The notes beneath the pieces are model-generated. The model had not been told where the DNA came from. It made no database searches and saw only the letters and a program-made list of their open reading frames with translations. From Mycobacterium sp. E1747 (lineage in GTDB: Bacteria > Actinomycetota > Actinomycetes > Mycobacteriales > Mycobacteriaceae): a DNA stretch of 64,000 nt. The translations under genes and the position numbers were made by a program. This document shows positions 1 through 9,184 of the stretch, piece by piece. Each line of letters opens with the position of its first letter. The first letter of the stretch is position 1. The stretch is taken from positions 1 through 64,000 of the forward strand of contig NZ_LZJI01000047.1 of assembly GCF_001667775.1 (NCBI RefSeq), in the 5' to 3' direction.

Positions 1-1302
1 GGCCGCCGTGCCGCCGGTCTGAGCGGCCGGGGCGTTGAGCGCGAAATACAGGTGCTGGTCCAGGATCGACGCGCTGACCAACGCCATCACCGCGACGAAC
101 GACTCGGTGAGCATGCCGCCGTAGCCGATGAAGCGCATCTGGCTTTCCTTCTCCAGCAGCTTGGGCGTCGTCCCGGAGGAGATCAGCGCGTGGAAGCCGG
201 ACAGCGCACCGCACGCGATGGTGATGAACAGGAACGGGAACAGCGAGCCGGGGAACACCGGCCCGTCGCCGCGGGCGGCGAACGCCGAGACCGCGGGTGC
301 CTGCACGACCGGATGCGCGATGAAGATGCCGAGTGCCAGCAGGGCGATCGCGCCGACCTTCATGAACGTCGACAGGTAATCACGCGGTGCCAGCAGCAGC
401 CACACCGGCAGCACCGACGCCACGAAGCCATAGCTGACGATCAGCCAGGACACCGTCACCGGTGACAGATTCAACCACGAAGCGCCCCAAGAGGATTCGG
501 CGACCCAATTGCCGGAGAACACCGCGAGCATCAGCAGCGCGAACCCGATCAGTGAGACCTCGGCGACCCGCCCGGGACGTAAAAACCTCAGATAGCATCC
601 CATGAACAGGGCGATGGGAATGGTCATCGCGATCGAGAACACGCCCCAGGGGCTCTGGGCCAGTCCGCGCACCACCACCAGCGCCAGCACCGCGATGATG
701 ATCACCATGATGACTAGGACGCCGACCATCGCGGCGGCGCCTCCGATCACGCCGAGCTCGTCGCGGGCCATCTGACCCAGTGACCGGCCCCGGCGCCGGG
801 TGGAGATCCACAGCACCAGGTAGTCCTGCACCGCGCCGGCGAATACCGCGCCGACGATGATCCAGATGCTGCACGGCAGGTAGCCCATCTGGGTGGCCAG
901 CACCGGGCCGACGAGGGGCCCGGCCCCGGCGATCGCGGCGAAGTGATGGCCGAACAGCACTCGCCGGTCGGTCGGCACGTAGTCCGTGCCGTCGTCGAGG
1001 ACCTCGGCCGGGGTCGCGTGATCGTCGCGCGGGCGGACGATCTTCATCTCGATCAGCCGGGCATAGAACCGGAACCCGATGATGTAGGTGCAGATCGCCG
1101 CGACCACGAACCAGGCCGCATTCACCGTCTCGCCGCGCGCGAACGCGACGATCGCCCACGCGACGGCACCGACGACGGCGATGGCCGCGAACACGGCCCG
1201 GTGCCGGACGGTGATGGGGGAGCGATCGACGATCGCGACGGGCGGCAGTTGCTCGTCGGTGTGGATGTAGCTGACGCCTTTGTCATGCACTTTCACTGCC
1301 AC
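1..1302 (-). CDS. cstA: carbon starvation protein A, C-terminus cut by window edge
   Basis: Multipass inner-membrane protein of the CstA family, which in other bacteria takes up peptides or pyruvate on carbon starvation. The frame is open to base 1, so the 434 codons present are the N-terminal part and the rest lies outside. I place the start at a GTG at 1300-1302, giving a short soluble N-terminus (residues start VAVKVHDKG) followed by the family's first membrane helices. Many hydrophobic segments follow, with family-typical stretches such as RVLFGHHFAAIAGAGPLVGP and LVLWISTRRRGRSLGQM. It lies tail-to-head with ligB, 39 bp after the ligB stop. The M. tuberculosis counterpart is Rv3063 (from memory). 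Confidence 0.93.
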   Translation of the reverse strand, partial: MAVKVHDKGVSYIHTDEQLPPVAIVDRSPITVRHRAVFAAIAVVGAVAWAIVAFARGETVNAAWFVVAAICTYIIGFRFYARLIEMKIVRPRDDHATPAEVLDDGTDYVPTDRRVLFGHHFAAIAGAGPLVGPVLATQMGYLPCSIWIIVGAVFAGAVQDYLVLWISTRRRGRSLGQMARDELGVIGGAAAMVGVLVIMVIIIAVLALVVVRGLAQSPWGVFSIAMTIPIALFMGCYLRFLRPGRVAEVSLIGFALLMLAVFSGNWVAESSWGASWLNLSPVTVSWLIVSYGFVASVLPVWLLLAPRDYLSTFMKVGAIALLALGIFIAHPVVQAPAVSAFAARGDGPVFPGSLFPFLFITIACGALSGFHALISSGTTPKLLEKESQMRFIGYGGMLTESFVAVMALVSASILDQHLYFALNAPAAQTGGTAA

Positions 1303-1341
1303 GGGCGAAACCCTACGCGCGGAAAGCGAACTCCGCCTGCC

Positions 1342-2871
1342 CTAATACAGCGCCCGGACCGCATCGATGGTGTCGGCCTCGGACGGGCTTTTGTCGTCGC
1401 GGTAACGCAGGACGCGGGCGAACCGAAGCGCCAGCCCGCCGGGGTAGCGCGACGACTTCTGCACGCCGTCCAGCGCGATCTCCACCACCTGCTCGGGACG
1501 CAGCCGCACGACGTATCCGTCGGTGCCGCCGACCGCCAGTTCGCTGAACCGGGCGGTCTGCCAGTCCAGCATGGCGTCGGTCATGCCCTTGAAAGTCTTT
1601 CCCACCATGACGAATTCGCCCGTGGCGGGGTCGCGCGCGCCCAGGTGGATGTTGGACAGCTTGCCGCGTCGGCGCCCCGACCCCCATTCCACGGCGAGGA
1701 CCACGAGGTCCAGCGTGTGCACCGGCTTGACCTTGAGCCAGCCCGCGCCGCGGCGGCCCGCCTGGTAGGGCGCCTGCGGCGCCTTGGCCATGACGCCCTC
1801 GTGGCCGGCGGCGAGTGTCGTCTCCAGGAACCGGGCCGCTTCGGCGGCGTCCGCGGTGACGAGCCGATCGACCCGTTGTGCGGCCGGCACCAGGGCGTCC
1901 AGGGCCGCCAGCCGCTCGGCCGTCGGCGCGTCAAGCAGGTCGTCGCCGTCGCGGTGCAGGATGTCGAAGAAGAACACCGAAAGTGGTTGGACCGTACGGG
2001 CCTTGGTCACGTCGACCGATCGGCCGAACCGGGAGGCGGTGACCTGGAAGCGATGCGGTGAGTTGTCGGGCCGCAGCGCGATCGCCTCGCCATCGGCGAT
2101 GAGGTCGCGCACCGGCAGCGCCAGCGTCGCCTCCACCACCTCGGGCAGCCGGGCGGTGACGTCGTCGAGGCTCCGGGTGTACACGGTGACCTCGTCGCCG
2201 GACCGGTGGATCTGCACCCGGGCGCCGTCCAGCTTCGCCTCGAAAATGGTTGTGCCGCCGTGGCGTTCGAGCGCGTCGGCCACGCCGGTCGCGCTCTGGG
2301 CCAGCATCGGGCCGACCGGCCGGCCGACCCGCAGGGCGAACGCGTCCAGCGCGCCGGCCCCGCCGCCCATGCCGGCCGCCGCGACGCCGGGCAGGTCCCC
2401 GCCCAGCATCGCGGCCCGCTGCACCGCCCCGACGGGGATGCCGGCGGCCTTGGCCACCGCGTCGGCCATGATCCCGGCGAGCGCCCCTTGACGCAGTTCC
2501 CCGCAGAGCAGCCGCAGCAGGAAGGTCTGCTCGGTGTCGGTTGCGGCGGCGAACAGTCCCGCCACGAGTTCGGCGCGCCGCGCCTGCGACCCCTTGCCCG
2601 ACACCGCCCCGATCTCCGAAAACCTCGCGTCCACTTCGGCGACGGTCAACGTCGGATGCGCCGCCGGCGGGGGCCGTGACCGCAGCGAGGCCCAGCCGAC
2701 CCCGATCTGGCGCTGGCGCAGCTCACCGGCGAGCCAGGAGACCACGATGGCGACCGTGTCGGGCTGGTCGGCTGCGCGGCGCAAGAGGTCGGCGATGTGG
2801 GCGACCTTGCCCAGCCGTGACGACGTGGCGCCCACGCCAAGCGAGGTGGTCGCCACGTCGAGGAGGAGCAC
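1342..2871 (-). CDS. ligB: ATP-dependent DNA ligase LigB
   Basis: Seals nicks in DNA using ATP, as a stand-alone accessory to the NAD-dependent LigA. The adenylation motif [10 protein letters not shown] (catalytic Lys in KxDG) is visible about two fifths of the way in, followed by EGVMAKAP and WLKVKP, nucleotidyltransferase motifs IV and V. An N-terminal ligase domain precedes and an OB-fold region ([20 protein letters not shown]) follows. I chose the GTG at 2871 because it matches the N-terminus of the M. tuberculosis protein (Rv3062, about 507 residues) and gives 509 residues; an in-frame GTG at 2898 would add nine residues. It is transcribed away from the SDR gene at 2994. Confidence 0.93.
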   Translation of the reverse strand: MLLLDVATTSLGVGATSSRLGKVAHIADLLRRAADQPDTVAIVVSWLAGELRQRQIGVGWASLRSRPPPAAHPTLTVAEVDARFSEIGAVSGKGSQARRAELVAGLFAAATDTEQTFLLRLLCGELRQGALAGIMADAVAKAAGIPVGAVQRAAMLGGDLPGVAAAGMGGGAGALDAFALRVGRPVGPMLAQSATGVADALERHGGTTIFEAKLDGARVQIHRSGDEVTVYTRSLDDVTARLPEVVEATLALPVRDLIADGEAIALRPDNSPHRFQVTASRFGRSVDVTKARTVQPLSVFFFDILHRDGDDLLDAPTAERLAALDALVPAAQRVDRLVTADAAEAARFLETTLAAGHEGVMAKAPQAPYQAGRRGAGWLKVKPVHTLDLVVLAVEWGSGRRRGKLSNIHLGARDPATGEFVMVGKTFKGMTDAMLDWQTARFSELAVGGTDGYVVRLRPEQVVEIALDGVQKSSRYPGGLALRFARVLRYRDDKSPSEADTIDAVRALY

Positions 2872-2942
2872 GAAATCAGCTTGGCATGGCTCTTGCACAA
2901 GGCGGGGTCAGCCCTGCGCGGCGCACGCGCTAGCGTGCGTAC

Positions 2943-2952
2943 GTAACGTTAC
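2943..2952. promoter_or_regulatory. 10-bp palindrome in the ligB/SDR divergent promoter region
   Basis: GTAACGTTAC is a perfect palindrome midway in the 122-bp gap between the divergent ligB and SDR genes. It could be a regulator site for either gene; no adjacent regulator gene points to which protein would bind it. Inference only. Confidence 0.3.
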
Positions 2953-2993
2953 AGATTGCAAGAGATCTGACAACCCCGAAAGGAACGGTCCGG

Positions 2994-3752
2994 ATGGAGA
3001 TCAACGGGAAGAAGGTCGTCGTCGTCGGCGGCGCGTCGGGAATGGGCCGCGCCTCAGCGGAGCTGCTGGCCGAGCGCGGGGCCGAGGTCGCCATCCTGGA
3101 CCGCGAGGGTTCCGACGGCAAGACGGTCGCCGAAGCCGTCGGCGGCGCGTTCTGGCCGGTTGACGTCACCGACTTCAAGGGCACCGAGGAGACGCTGCAG
3201 ACCGCCGTCGACAAACTGGGCGGCCTGCACGTCATCATCACCACCGCGGGCGGCGGCATCGCCAAGCGGACGATGACCAAGTCCGGTCCGCACGACCTCG
3301 AGTCCTTTCAATCCGTGATCGACCTCAATCTCATCGCGACCTTCAACATCAGCCGGCTCGCGGCCGCGCACATGGCGCAGAACGAGCCCGAGGACGACGA
3401 GCGGGGCGTCATCATCAACACCGCCTCGATCGCGGCCTTCGAGGGGCAGATCGGGCAGGTCGCCTACACCGCCGCCAAGGCCGGCATCGCCGGTATGTGT
3501 TTGACCATGGCCCGGGACCTGGGCTCGCTGGGCATCCGCGTGCTGGCGATTGCACCCAGCCTGTTCGCCACCGGATTGACGCAGGGGATCCCGGACGAAT
3601 TCGCGTCGGCGCTCACCAAGGACGCCGCTTTCCCCAAGCGTCTCGGCCGGCCGATCGAGTACGCCAAGCTGGTGGCGGCCATCGTGGACAACCCGATGCT
3701 CAACGGCCAGTGCCTGCGGCTGGACGCCGGGCAGCGGTTCGCGCCCAAGTAG
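2994..3752 (+). CDS. short-chain dehydrogenase, HSD10-like
   Basis: NAD(P)-dependent oxidoreductase of the classical SDR family, 252 residues. The cofactor glycine motif is GGASGMGRAS near residue 13. The catalytic Ser lies in IINTASIAAF and the YxxxK pair in VAYTAAKAG. The stretch FEGQIGQVAYTAAKAGI resembles type II 3-hydroxyacyl-CoA dehydrogenases (HSD10 group), so a role in fatty-acid or branched acyl-CoA oxidation is likely, in keeping with fadE22 108 bp downstream. An AAAGGAAC ribosome site precedes the ATG. I do not recall a gene at this place in M. tuberculosis, so it is probably an insertion relative to that species. Confidence 0.85.
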   Translation: MEINGKKVVVVGGASGMGRASAELLAERGAEVAILDREGSDGKTVAEAVGGAFWPVDVTDFKGTEETLQTAVDKLGGLHVIITTAGGGIAKRTMTKSGPHDLESFQSVIDLNLIATFNISRLAAAHMAQNEPEDDERGVIINTASIAAFEGQIGQVAYTAAKAGIAGMCLTMARDLGSLGIRVLAIAPSLFATGLTQGIPDEFASALTKDAAFPKRLGRPIEYAKLVAAIVDNPMLNGQCLRLDAGQRFAPK

Positions 3753-3860
3753 CCACCCCCACGGGTTGCCCTCCTCGCATTAAGTACACTCTTTAGGCAG
3801 CCGCCCCGCTTCCATCGAGGCGGGGCAGGCTACCCAGCCGGTAGCGAGGAGGGGCCCCTC

Positions 3861-6023
3861 ATGGGTATCGCACTGACCGACGACCACCGCGAACTCGCCG
3901 AGGTCGCCCGCGCGTTCCTGATCTCGCAGAAGGCCCGCTGGGCGGCGCGCTCACTGCTTGACGCCGCCGAGGAATCCCGTCCGCCGTTCTGGCAGAACCT
4001 GGTGGAGCTGGGCTGGCTCGGCCTGCATATCGACGAAGCGCACGGCGGGTCCGGCTTCGGCCTGCCCGAACTCGTGGTGGTCGTCGAAGAACTCGGCCGG
4101 GCCGTGGCGCCGGGCCCGTTCGTGCCAACCGTGATCGCGTCGGCGGTGATCGCCAAAGACGGTAGCGCCGAACAGAAATCGCGGCTGCTGCCCGGATTGA
4201 TCGACGGGACCGTCACCGCTGGGATCGGTCTGGACGGCGGGGTGCACCTCAAGGCCGGCGTCGCCGACGGTGACGCCGGCATCGTGCTGGGCGCCGGGCT
4301 GGCCGAGGTGTTGCTGATCGCGGCGGGTGAGGACGTGTTGGTGCTCGAACGCGGCCGTGCCGGCGTCTCGGTGGAGGTGCCGAACAACTTCGACCCGACC
4401 CGGCGTTCGGGACGCGTCCGCCTCGAGAACGTGAGCGTGAGCGCCGGCGACATCCTGACCGGCGGGCGGGCCTCCGCGCTGGCCCGGGCCCGGACGCTGC
4501 TGGCCGCCGAAGCGGTGGGCGGCGCGGCGGACTGCGTCGATGCCGCGGTGGACTATGCCAAGGTGCGGCAGCAGTTCGGGCGCACCATCGCCACTTTCCA
4601 AGCGGTGAAACATCATTGCGCCAACATGCTGGTGGCCGCCGAGTCGGGCATCGCCGCGGTGTGGGACGCTTCGCGGGCGGCGTCGGAGGACGAGGACCAG
4701 TTCCAGCTGGCCGCCGCGGTGGCGGCGGCCCTGGCGTTCCCCGCCTACGCGCGCAACGCCGAGCTGAACATCCAGGTGCACGGCGGTATCGGTTTCACCT
4801 GGGAGCACGACGCGCACCTGCACCTGCGCCGCGCGCTGGTGATCGCGGCGCTGTTCGGTGGTGACGCGCCGGCCCGGGATGTCTTCGAGCGCACCGCCGC
4901 CGGCGCCAGACGGGAGAACAGCCTGGACCTGCCGCCCGAGGCCGAGGAGCTGCGCACCCGGATCCACGCCGACGCCGCCGAAATCGCCGCCCTGGACAAA
5001 GCGGAGCGGCGCGACAAGCTGATCGAGACGGGTTACGTCATGCCGCACTGGCCGAAGCCGTGGGGCCGCGCCGCCGACGCGGTGGAGCAGCTGGTTATCG
5101 AGGAGGAGTTCCGCGCGGCCGGCATCAAGCGCCCCGACTACTCGATCACCGGCTGGGTGATCCTCACCCTGATCCAGCACGGAACCGATTGGCAGATCGA
5201 AAGATTCGTGGAGAAGGCGCTGCGTCAGGAAGAGATCTGGTGCCAGCTGTTCTCCGAGCCCGAGGCCGGCTCCGATGCGGCGTCGGTCAAGACCCGCGCC
5301 ATCCGGGTGGACGGCGGCTGGAAGATCAACGGGCAGAAGGTCTGGACCAGCGGCGCGCAGTACTGTGCGCGCGGGCTGGCCACCGTGCGCACCGACCCGG
5401 ACGCCCCCAAGCATGCCGGCATCACCACCGTCATCATCGACATGAAGGGGCCGGGGGTCGAGGTGCGGCCGCTGCGGCAGATCACCGGGGGTTCGGAATT
5501 CAACGAGGTGTTCTTCAACGACGTGTTCGTCCCCGACGAGGACGTCGTCGGGGCGCCCAACTCGGGCTGGACGGTCGCCCGCGCGACGCTCGGCAACGAG
5601 CGGGTCAGCATCGGCGGCAGCGGGTCGTTTTATGAGGGCTTGGCGCCCACTCTGGTGCAGCTCGCGCAGCAGTCGGATCGCTTGGCGGGGGCGCCCGTTC
5701 GGATGGGATCCTTCCTCGCCGACGACCATGCGCTGCGGCTGCTGAACCTGCGCCGCGCGGCCCGCAGCGTCGAGGGGGCCGGGCCCGGCCCGGAAGGCAA
5801 CATCACCAAGCTGAAGCTGGCCGAGCACATGGTGGACGGGGCCGCGATCTGGGCGGCGCTGGTCGGCCCGGAGGTCGCGCTGATGGACGGGCCCGGTGCA
5901 CTGGTGGGGCGGCTGGTGATGGGGGCGCGCGGCATGGCGATCGCGGGCGGTACCTCGGAGGTCGCCCGCAATCAGATCGCCGAGCGCATCCTCGGCATGC
6001 CGCGCGACCCGCTGATCAACTGA
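3861..6023 (+). CDS. fadE22: double-domain acyl-CoA dehydrogenase FadE22
   Basis: Flavin enzyme that would introduce an alpha,beta double bond into an acyl-CoA. At 720 residues it is a tandem fusion of two acyl-CoA dehydrogenase units: the N-terminal half (about 1-345) includes KVRQQFGRTIATFQAVKHHC and IQVHGGIGFTWEHDAHLH, and the C-terminal half (about 350-720) includes CQLFSEPEAGSDAASVKTRA and the terminal QIAERILGMPRDP. Most family members are single 380-400-residue units that form homotetramers, so the fusion probably makes an internal pseudo-heterodimer. Length matches M. tuberculosis FadE22 (Rv3061c, 721). The leader holds AGTACACTC at 3783-3791, also seen at 6378-6386. Confidence 0.93.
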   Translation: MGIALTDDHRELAEVARAFLISQKARWAARSLLDAAEESRPPFWQNLVELGWLGLHIDEAHGGSGFGLPELVVVVEELGRAVAPGPFVPTVIASAVIAKDGSAEQKSRLLPGLIDGTVTAGIGLDGGVHLKAGVADGDAGIVLGAGLAEVLLIAAGEDVLVLERGRAGVSVEVPNNFDPTRRSGRVRLENVSVSAGDILTGGRASALARARTLLAAEAVGGAADCVDAAVDYAKVRQQFGRTIATFQAVKHHCANMLVAAESGIAAVWDASRAASEDEDQFQLAAAVAAALAFPAYARNAELNIQVHGGIGFTWEHDAHLHLRRALVIAALFGGDAPARDVFERTAAGARRENSLDLPPEAEELRTRIHADAAEIAALDKAERRDKLIETGYVMPHWPKPWGRAADAVEQLVIEEEFRAAGIKRPDYSITGWVILTLIQHGTDWQIERFVEKALRQEEIWCQLFSEPEAGSDAASVKTRAIRVDGGWKINGQKVWTSGAQYCARGLATVRTDPDAPKHAGITTVIIDMKGPGVEVRPLRQITGGSEFNEVFFNDVFVPDEDVVGAPNSGWTVARATLGNERVSIGGSGSFYEGLAPTLVQLAQQSDRLAGAPVRMGSFLADDHALRLLNLRRAARSVEGAGPGPEGNITKLKLAEHMVDGAAIWAALVGPEVALMDGPGALVGRLVMGARGMAIAGGTSEVARNQIAERILGMPRDPLIN

Positions 6024-6032
6024 CTGCCCGGG

Positions 6033-6368
6033 TCAGGCGGGTGCGAACAGCGGGGCCCCTCCGCTGCCTCTTTCCGGCCGGATGGCGACGGGCATGCCGC
6101 ACCTGACCGAATCGGGTTCGCAATCAACGACATTGGCGGCCACCCGTAAACCCTCTTGTTCGGCGAGCTCGATGATCGCGATCACGTAGGGAACCGGGAT
6201 CTCCGGGTTGTACGGGTGCTGGTTGACGGTGTAGGTGAACACGTTGCCACGCCCTGACACCGGCCGCGCGACCAGCCGGCCGCCGCAGGCGCGGCACTGC
6301 CCGGCCGCCGGATGCACCCAGCGCGCACAGTCCTCGCAGTATTCGATGAGCAGCGGCTCGTCCGGCAC
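6033..6368 (-). CDS. DUF35 OB-fold protein with rubredoxin-like zinc ribbon
   Basis: Small acyl-CoA-binding type partner protein. Four cysteines form a zinc ribbon (YCEDC near the N-terminus, then CRAC 18 residues on), followed by the OB-fold hallmark RGNVFTYTVNQHPYNPE. DUF35 proteins pair with thiolase-like lipid-transfer proteins, as ChsH2 does with Ltp2 in steroid side-chain removal, and here the divergent neighbour at 6418 is such a thiolase. I chose GTG 6368 because a TACTGT -10 element ends 7 nt before it, fitting a leaderless mRNA; an in-frame ATG at 6419 would add 17 residues and make the two divergent starts overlap. Its tail faces the fadE22 stop, 9 bp apart. Confidence 0.8.
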   Translation of the reverse strand: MPDEPLLIEYCEDCARWVHPAAGQCRACGGRLVARPVSGRGNVFTYTVNQHPYNPEIPVPYVIAIIELAEQEGLRVAANVVDCEPDSVRCGMPVAIRPERGSGGAPLFAPA

Positions 6369-6381
6369 GGTGAATACAGTA
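6366..6381 (-). promoter_or_regulatory. leaderless-type -10 element for the DUF35 gene
   Basis: On the minus strand TACTGT is followed by 7 nt and then GTG, the TANNNT-to-start spacing typical of mycobacterial leaderless transcripts. A TCAATTGA palindrome lies just upstream at 6385-6392 between the divergent genes and may be an operator. Confidence 0.45.
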
Positions 6382-6417
6382 CACTCAATTGATTCGATGG
6401 TCTGACGGGCGGTGTGC

Positions 6418-7611
6418 ATGACGCATTTCGAGAAGGACGCGATCCTGTCCGGCATCGGCATCTCGCGGATCGGCCGGCGCACCGGCATCGCGGGCCTGGA
6501 CCTGACGATGGAAGCGGTGCGCTCCGCCATCGACGACGCCGGGTTGGTCGCCTCCGACATCGACGGCATCGCGACGCTGGGCGACACCCCCGCCGGCGAG
6601 GTCAATGCCCAATTGGGGATCGAGGCGGCCGATTGCGGGTCCGGGTTCGGCACCGGCGGCTTGCTCAGCCCGGTGATGTCGGCGTGCCGCGCGGTCGCCG
6701 AGCGTCGCGCCCGGCACGTGGTGGTGTACCGGACCATCCAAATGCTGGGCGGCACCGTCCCGGTGAAACCGCAGGAGAACGCGTCCGCGCCGCCACTGGC
6801 CCGGATGTTCGAGACGCGGCAGGGTGCGGATCGGCCCGCGGTCGGCGCGATGGACGATGTCAACGACCTGGTCGCGGCCAACGCCTACTCCGCCGCGAAT
6901 TGGTTGGCGCTCAACTGCCGGCGCCACATGGAGTTGTACGGGACCACCAAGCAGCAGCTGGGCTGGGTGGCCCTCAACGGTAGGCGCAACGCCGCCTTGA
7001 ACCCCCGCGCCGTGTACCGCGACCCGATGACGATGGCCGACTACCTGAGCGCGCGGCCGGTCTCCACCCCGTTCGGGCTGCTGGACTGCGATGTGCCGAT
7101 CGACGGGTCGATCGCGGTGGTGGTCTCGCATGCGGAGTACGCCCGGGACTGCCCGCACCGCGCGGTGGCGGTGGAGGCGATCGGCGGATCCGACGGTGCC
7201 GGGGGCTGGTTCCATCGCGACGACTACCCGAAGATGGCCATGTCGGACGCGGCGGCGCAGATGTGGTCACGCACGGACCTCAAGCCGGCCGATCTGTTGG
7301 TCGCCGAGTTGTACGACGGCTTCACCTATCTCACCCTCGCGTGGCTGGAGGCCCTCGGGGTCTGCGGCGATGGTGAGTCTGGGCCGTTCGTCGAAGGCGG
7401 CGCCCGGATCGCCCGAGACGGTGATCTTCCCCTGAACACCTACGGCGGCCAGCTCTCGGCCGGGCGCATGCACGGTTACTGGGCGTTGCACGAGGGTTGT
7501 CTTCAGTTGCGCGGCGAAGCGGGGGAGCGGCAGGTATCGCCTCGCCCGGATGTCGGCGTCGTGTCGGTCGGGGGCGGCCCCGTCGCCGGCTGCATGTTGC
7601 TCACATGCTGA
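6418..7611 (+). CDS. thiolase-like lipid-transfer protein (SCP-x/Ltp type)
   Basis: Member of the non-classical thiolase group that binds acyl-CoA and catalyses thiolase or retro-aldol steps in lipid and sterol degradation. About 397 residues from ATG 6418. The C-terminal signature LPLNTYGGQLSAGRMHGYWA carries the conserved glycines and His; VSVGGGPVAGCMLL closes the fold. The usual N-terminal nucleophile Cys region (SPVMSACRAVAERRARHVV) is present but atypical, as in Ltp proteins. It is divergent from the DUF35 gene, a pairing that predicts a two-protein complex. A GTG 6 nt upstream is an alternative start. I do not recall this pair between fadE22 and the GntR gene in M. tuberculosis. Confidence 0.85.
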   Translation: MTHFEKDAILSGIGISRIGRRTGIAGLDLTMEAVRSAIDDAGLVASDIDGIATLGDTPAGEVNAQLGIEAADCGSGFGTGGLLSPVMSACRAVAERRARHVVVYRTIQMLGGTVPVKPQENASAPPLARMFETRQGADRPAVGAMDDVNDLVAANAYSAANWLALNCRRHMELYGTTKQQLGWVALNGRRNAALNPRAVYRDPMTMADYLSARPVSTPFGLLDCDVPIDGSIAVVVSHAEYARDCPHRAVAVEAIGGSDGAGGWFHRDDYPKMAMSDAAAQMWSRTDLKPADLLVAELYDGFTYLTLAWLEALGVCGDGESGPFVEGGARIARDGDLPLNTYGGQLSAGRMHGYWALHEGCLQLRGEAGERQVSPRPDVGVVSVGGGPVAGCMLLTC

Positions 7612-7644
7612 AAATACCTGTGCCCAAACGCCGTTGGGCCTGAC

Positions 7645-9075
7645 ATGAGTACCGGTCTTGCGAACAAACTGGCTGCCAAGATCGCGCGGGACCTTGAGGC
7701 GGAGATCGTTCGCCGCGGTTGGGCCATCGGCGAATCGCTGGGTTCCGAGCCCGCGTTGCAAGAGCGCTTCGGGGTGAGTCGCTCGGTGCTGCGCGAGGCC
7801 GTCCGGCTCGTCGAACACCACCAGGTCGCCCGAATGCGCCGCGGGCCGGGCGGCGGGCTGATCATCTGCGAGCCCGATGCCGGGCCCGCCACCCGCGCCG
7901 TCGTGATCTATCTCGAACACCTCGGCACGACGCTGGGCGACCTGCTCAACGCGCGCCTGGTGCTGGAACCGTTGGCGGCTTCGCTGGCCGCGGAACGCAT
8001 CGACGAGGCGGGCATCGCGCGGTTGCGGGCGGTGTTGCGGGGCGAAGCGGAGTGGAGGCCCGGGCTCCCCACGCCTCGGGACGAGTTCCACATCGCCTTG
8101 GCTGAGCAATCGAAAAACCCTGTCCTGCAACTCTTTGTCACTGTGCTGATGCGGCTCACCACCCGGTACGCCCTGCAGTCGCGGACCGACTCGGCGTCCG
8201 AGGCCACCGAGGCGGTCGACCGGATGCACATTGATCACTCCGAGCTCGTCGAGGCGGTCACCGCCGGCGACTCGGCGCGCGCCACGACGCTCAGCCAGCG
8301 GCACGTCGAGGCCGTGACCGCCTGGCTGCAGCACCACCACTCGGCCACCCCGATCCGGCGGCGCAGGCCGCCGCCGCTGAACATTGAGGTGCCGCGCGGC
8401 AAGCTGGCGGAAATGCTCGCGGCCACGATCGGTGACGACATCGCGGCAAGCGGCTGGCAGGTCGGTTCCGTCTTCGGCACCGAGACGGCCCTTCTCGAGC
8501 GGTACCGGGTGAGCCGCGCGGTGTTCCGTGAAGCGGTGCGGCTGCTCGAGTACCACTCGATCGCGCACATGCGCCGCGGCCCCGGCGGCGGCCTCGTCAT
8601 CGCCAGACCGCAGGCGAAGGCCAGCATCGACACCATCTCCTTGTACCTGCAGTACCGGGACCCGAGCCGCGAAGACCTCCGTTGCGTCCGGGATGCCATC
8701 GAAATCGACAACGTCACCAAGGTGGTCAAGCGGTGCGGCGAACCCGAGGTGGCCGCTTTCCTGGCCGCCCACCGGTCCGACGTCGAGAAAGCGCCCGGCG
8801 ATGTGGCGGAGGCCGCCGTGGCGGAGTTCCGGTTCCACGTCGGACTTGCCCGGCTGGCCGGCAACACGCTGCTCGACTTGTTCCTGCGCATCATCGTGGA
8901 GTTGTTCCGACGGCACTGGTCGAGCACCGGGCAGGCGCCCCCGACCTGGGAGGACGTCCTGGCCGTTCCCCATGCTCACTCGCGGATTGCCGACGCGATC
9001 GAGGCGGGCGACGAGAGCCTGGCCCGGTACCGTGTTCGCCGCCATCTAGACGCCGCCGCCTCCTGGTGGCTTTAA
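7645..9075 (+). CDS. tandem-duplicated GntR/FadR-type regulator
   Basis: Transcription factor made of two complete GntR units in one 476-residue chain. Each has a winged helix: ERFGVSRSVLREAVRLVEHH with MRRGPGGGL near residue 55, and ERYRVSRAVFREAVRLLEYH with MRRGPGGGL near residue 290. Each is followed by an FCD-type ligand domain. Ordinary FadR-type proteins of 230-250 residues dimerise, so this chain probably binds DNA as a built-in dimer. It resembles Rv3060c. A GCCCAA...TTGGGC dyad (7622-7639) in the 33-bp gap after the thiolase gene could be its own operator or a weak terminator. It likely controls the adjoining acyl-CoA genes. Confidence 0.88.
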   Translation: MSTGLANKLAAKIARDLEAEIVRRGWAIGESLGSEPALQERFGVSRSVLREAVRLVEHHQVARMRRGPGGGLIICEPDAGPATRAVVIYLEHLGTTLGDLLNARLVLEPLAASLAAERIDEAGIARLRAVLRGEAEWRPGLPTPRDEFHIALAEQSKNPVLQLFVTVLMRLTTRYALQSRTDSASEATEAVDRMHIDHSELVEAVTAGDSARATTLSQRHVEAVTAWLQHHHSATPIRRRRPPPLNIEVPRGKLAEMLAATIGDDIAASGWQVGSVFGTETALLERYRVSRAVFREAVRLLEYHSIAHMRRGPGGGLVIARPQAKASIDTISLYLQYRDPSREDLRCVRDAIEIDNVTKVVKRCGEPEVAAFLAAHRSDVEKAPGDVAEAAVAEFRFHVGLARLAGNTLLDLFLRIIVELFRRHWSSTGQAPPTWEDVLAVPHAHSRIADAIEAGDESLARYRVRRHLDAAASWWL

Positions 9076-9109
9076 CAAATACTGAGTTCTCAGATGTGAC
9101 CTGCTGCGC

Positions 9110-9135
9110 GGTATAGCGAAGGCCCGCCGCGGGTA
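9110..9135 (+). promoter_or_regulatory. SigF-like promoter for the MEDS/ATPase gene
   Basis: GGTAT, 16 nt, GGGTA: one mismatch in the -35 from the mycobacterial SigF pattern GGTTT-N15-17-GGGTA, about 50 nt before the start codon at 9185. Confidence 0.4.
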
Positions 9136-9184
9136 CTGGGGAGGGAGAACGTAGGCGGCCGGTCCAGCAGGGGGTTGGCATTCA

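Noticed and set aside
3951..5828. 625-codon minus-strand frame opposite fadE22
   Set aside because: Composition is that of GC-rich antisense (Arg, Gly, Pro, His rich), with no motif; fadE22 on the plus strand is clearly real.
3783..6386. Shared 9-mer AGTACACTC before fadE22 and in the DUF35/thiolase gap as a common operator
   Set aside because: No dyad symmetry, and in the second case it overlaps the reverse complement of a -10 element; two copies of 9 bp may be chance.
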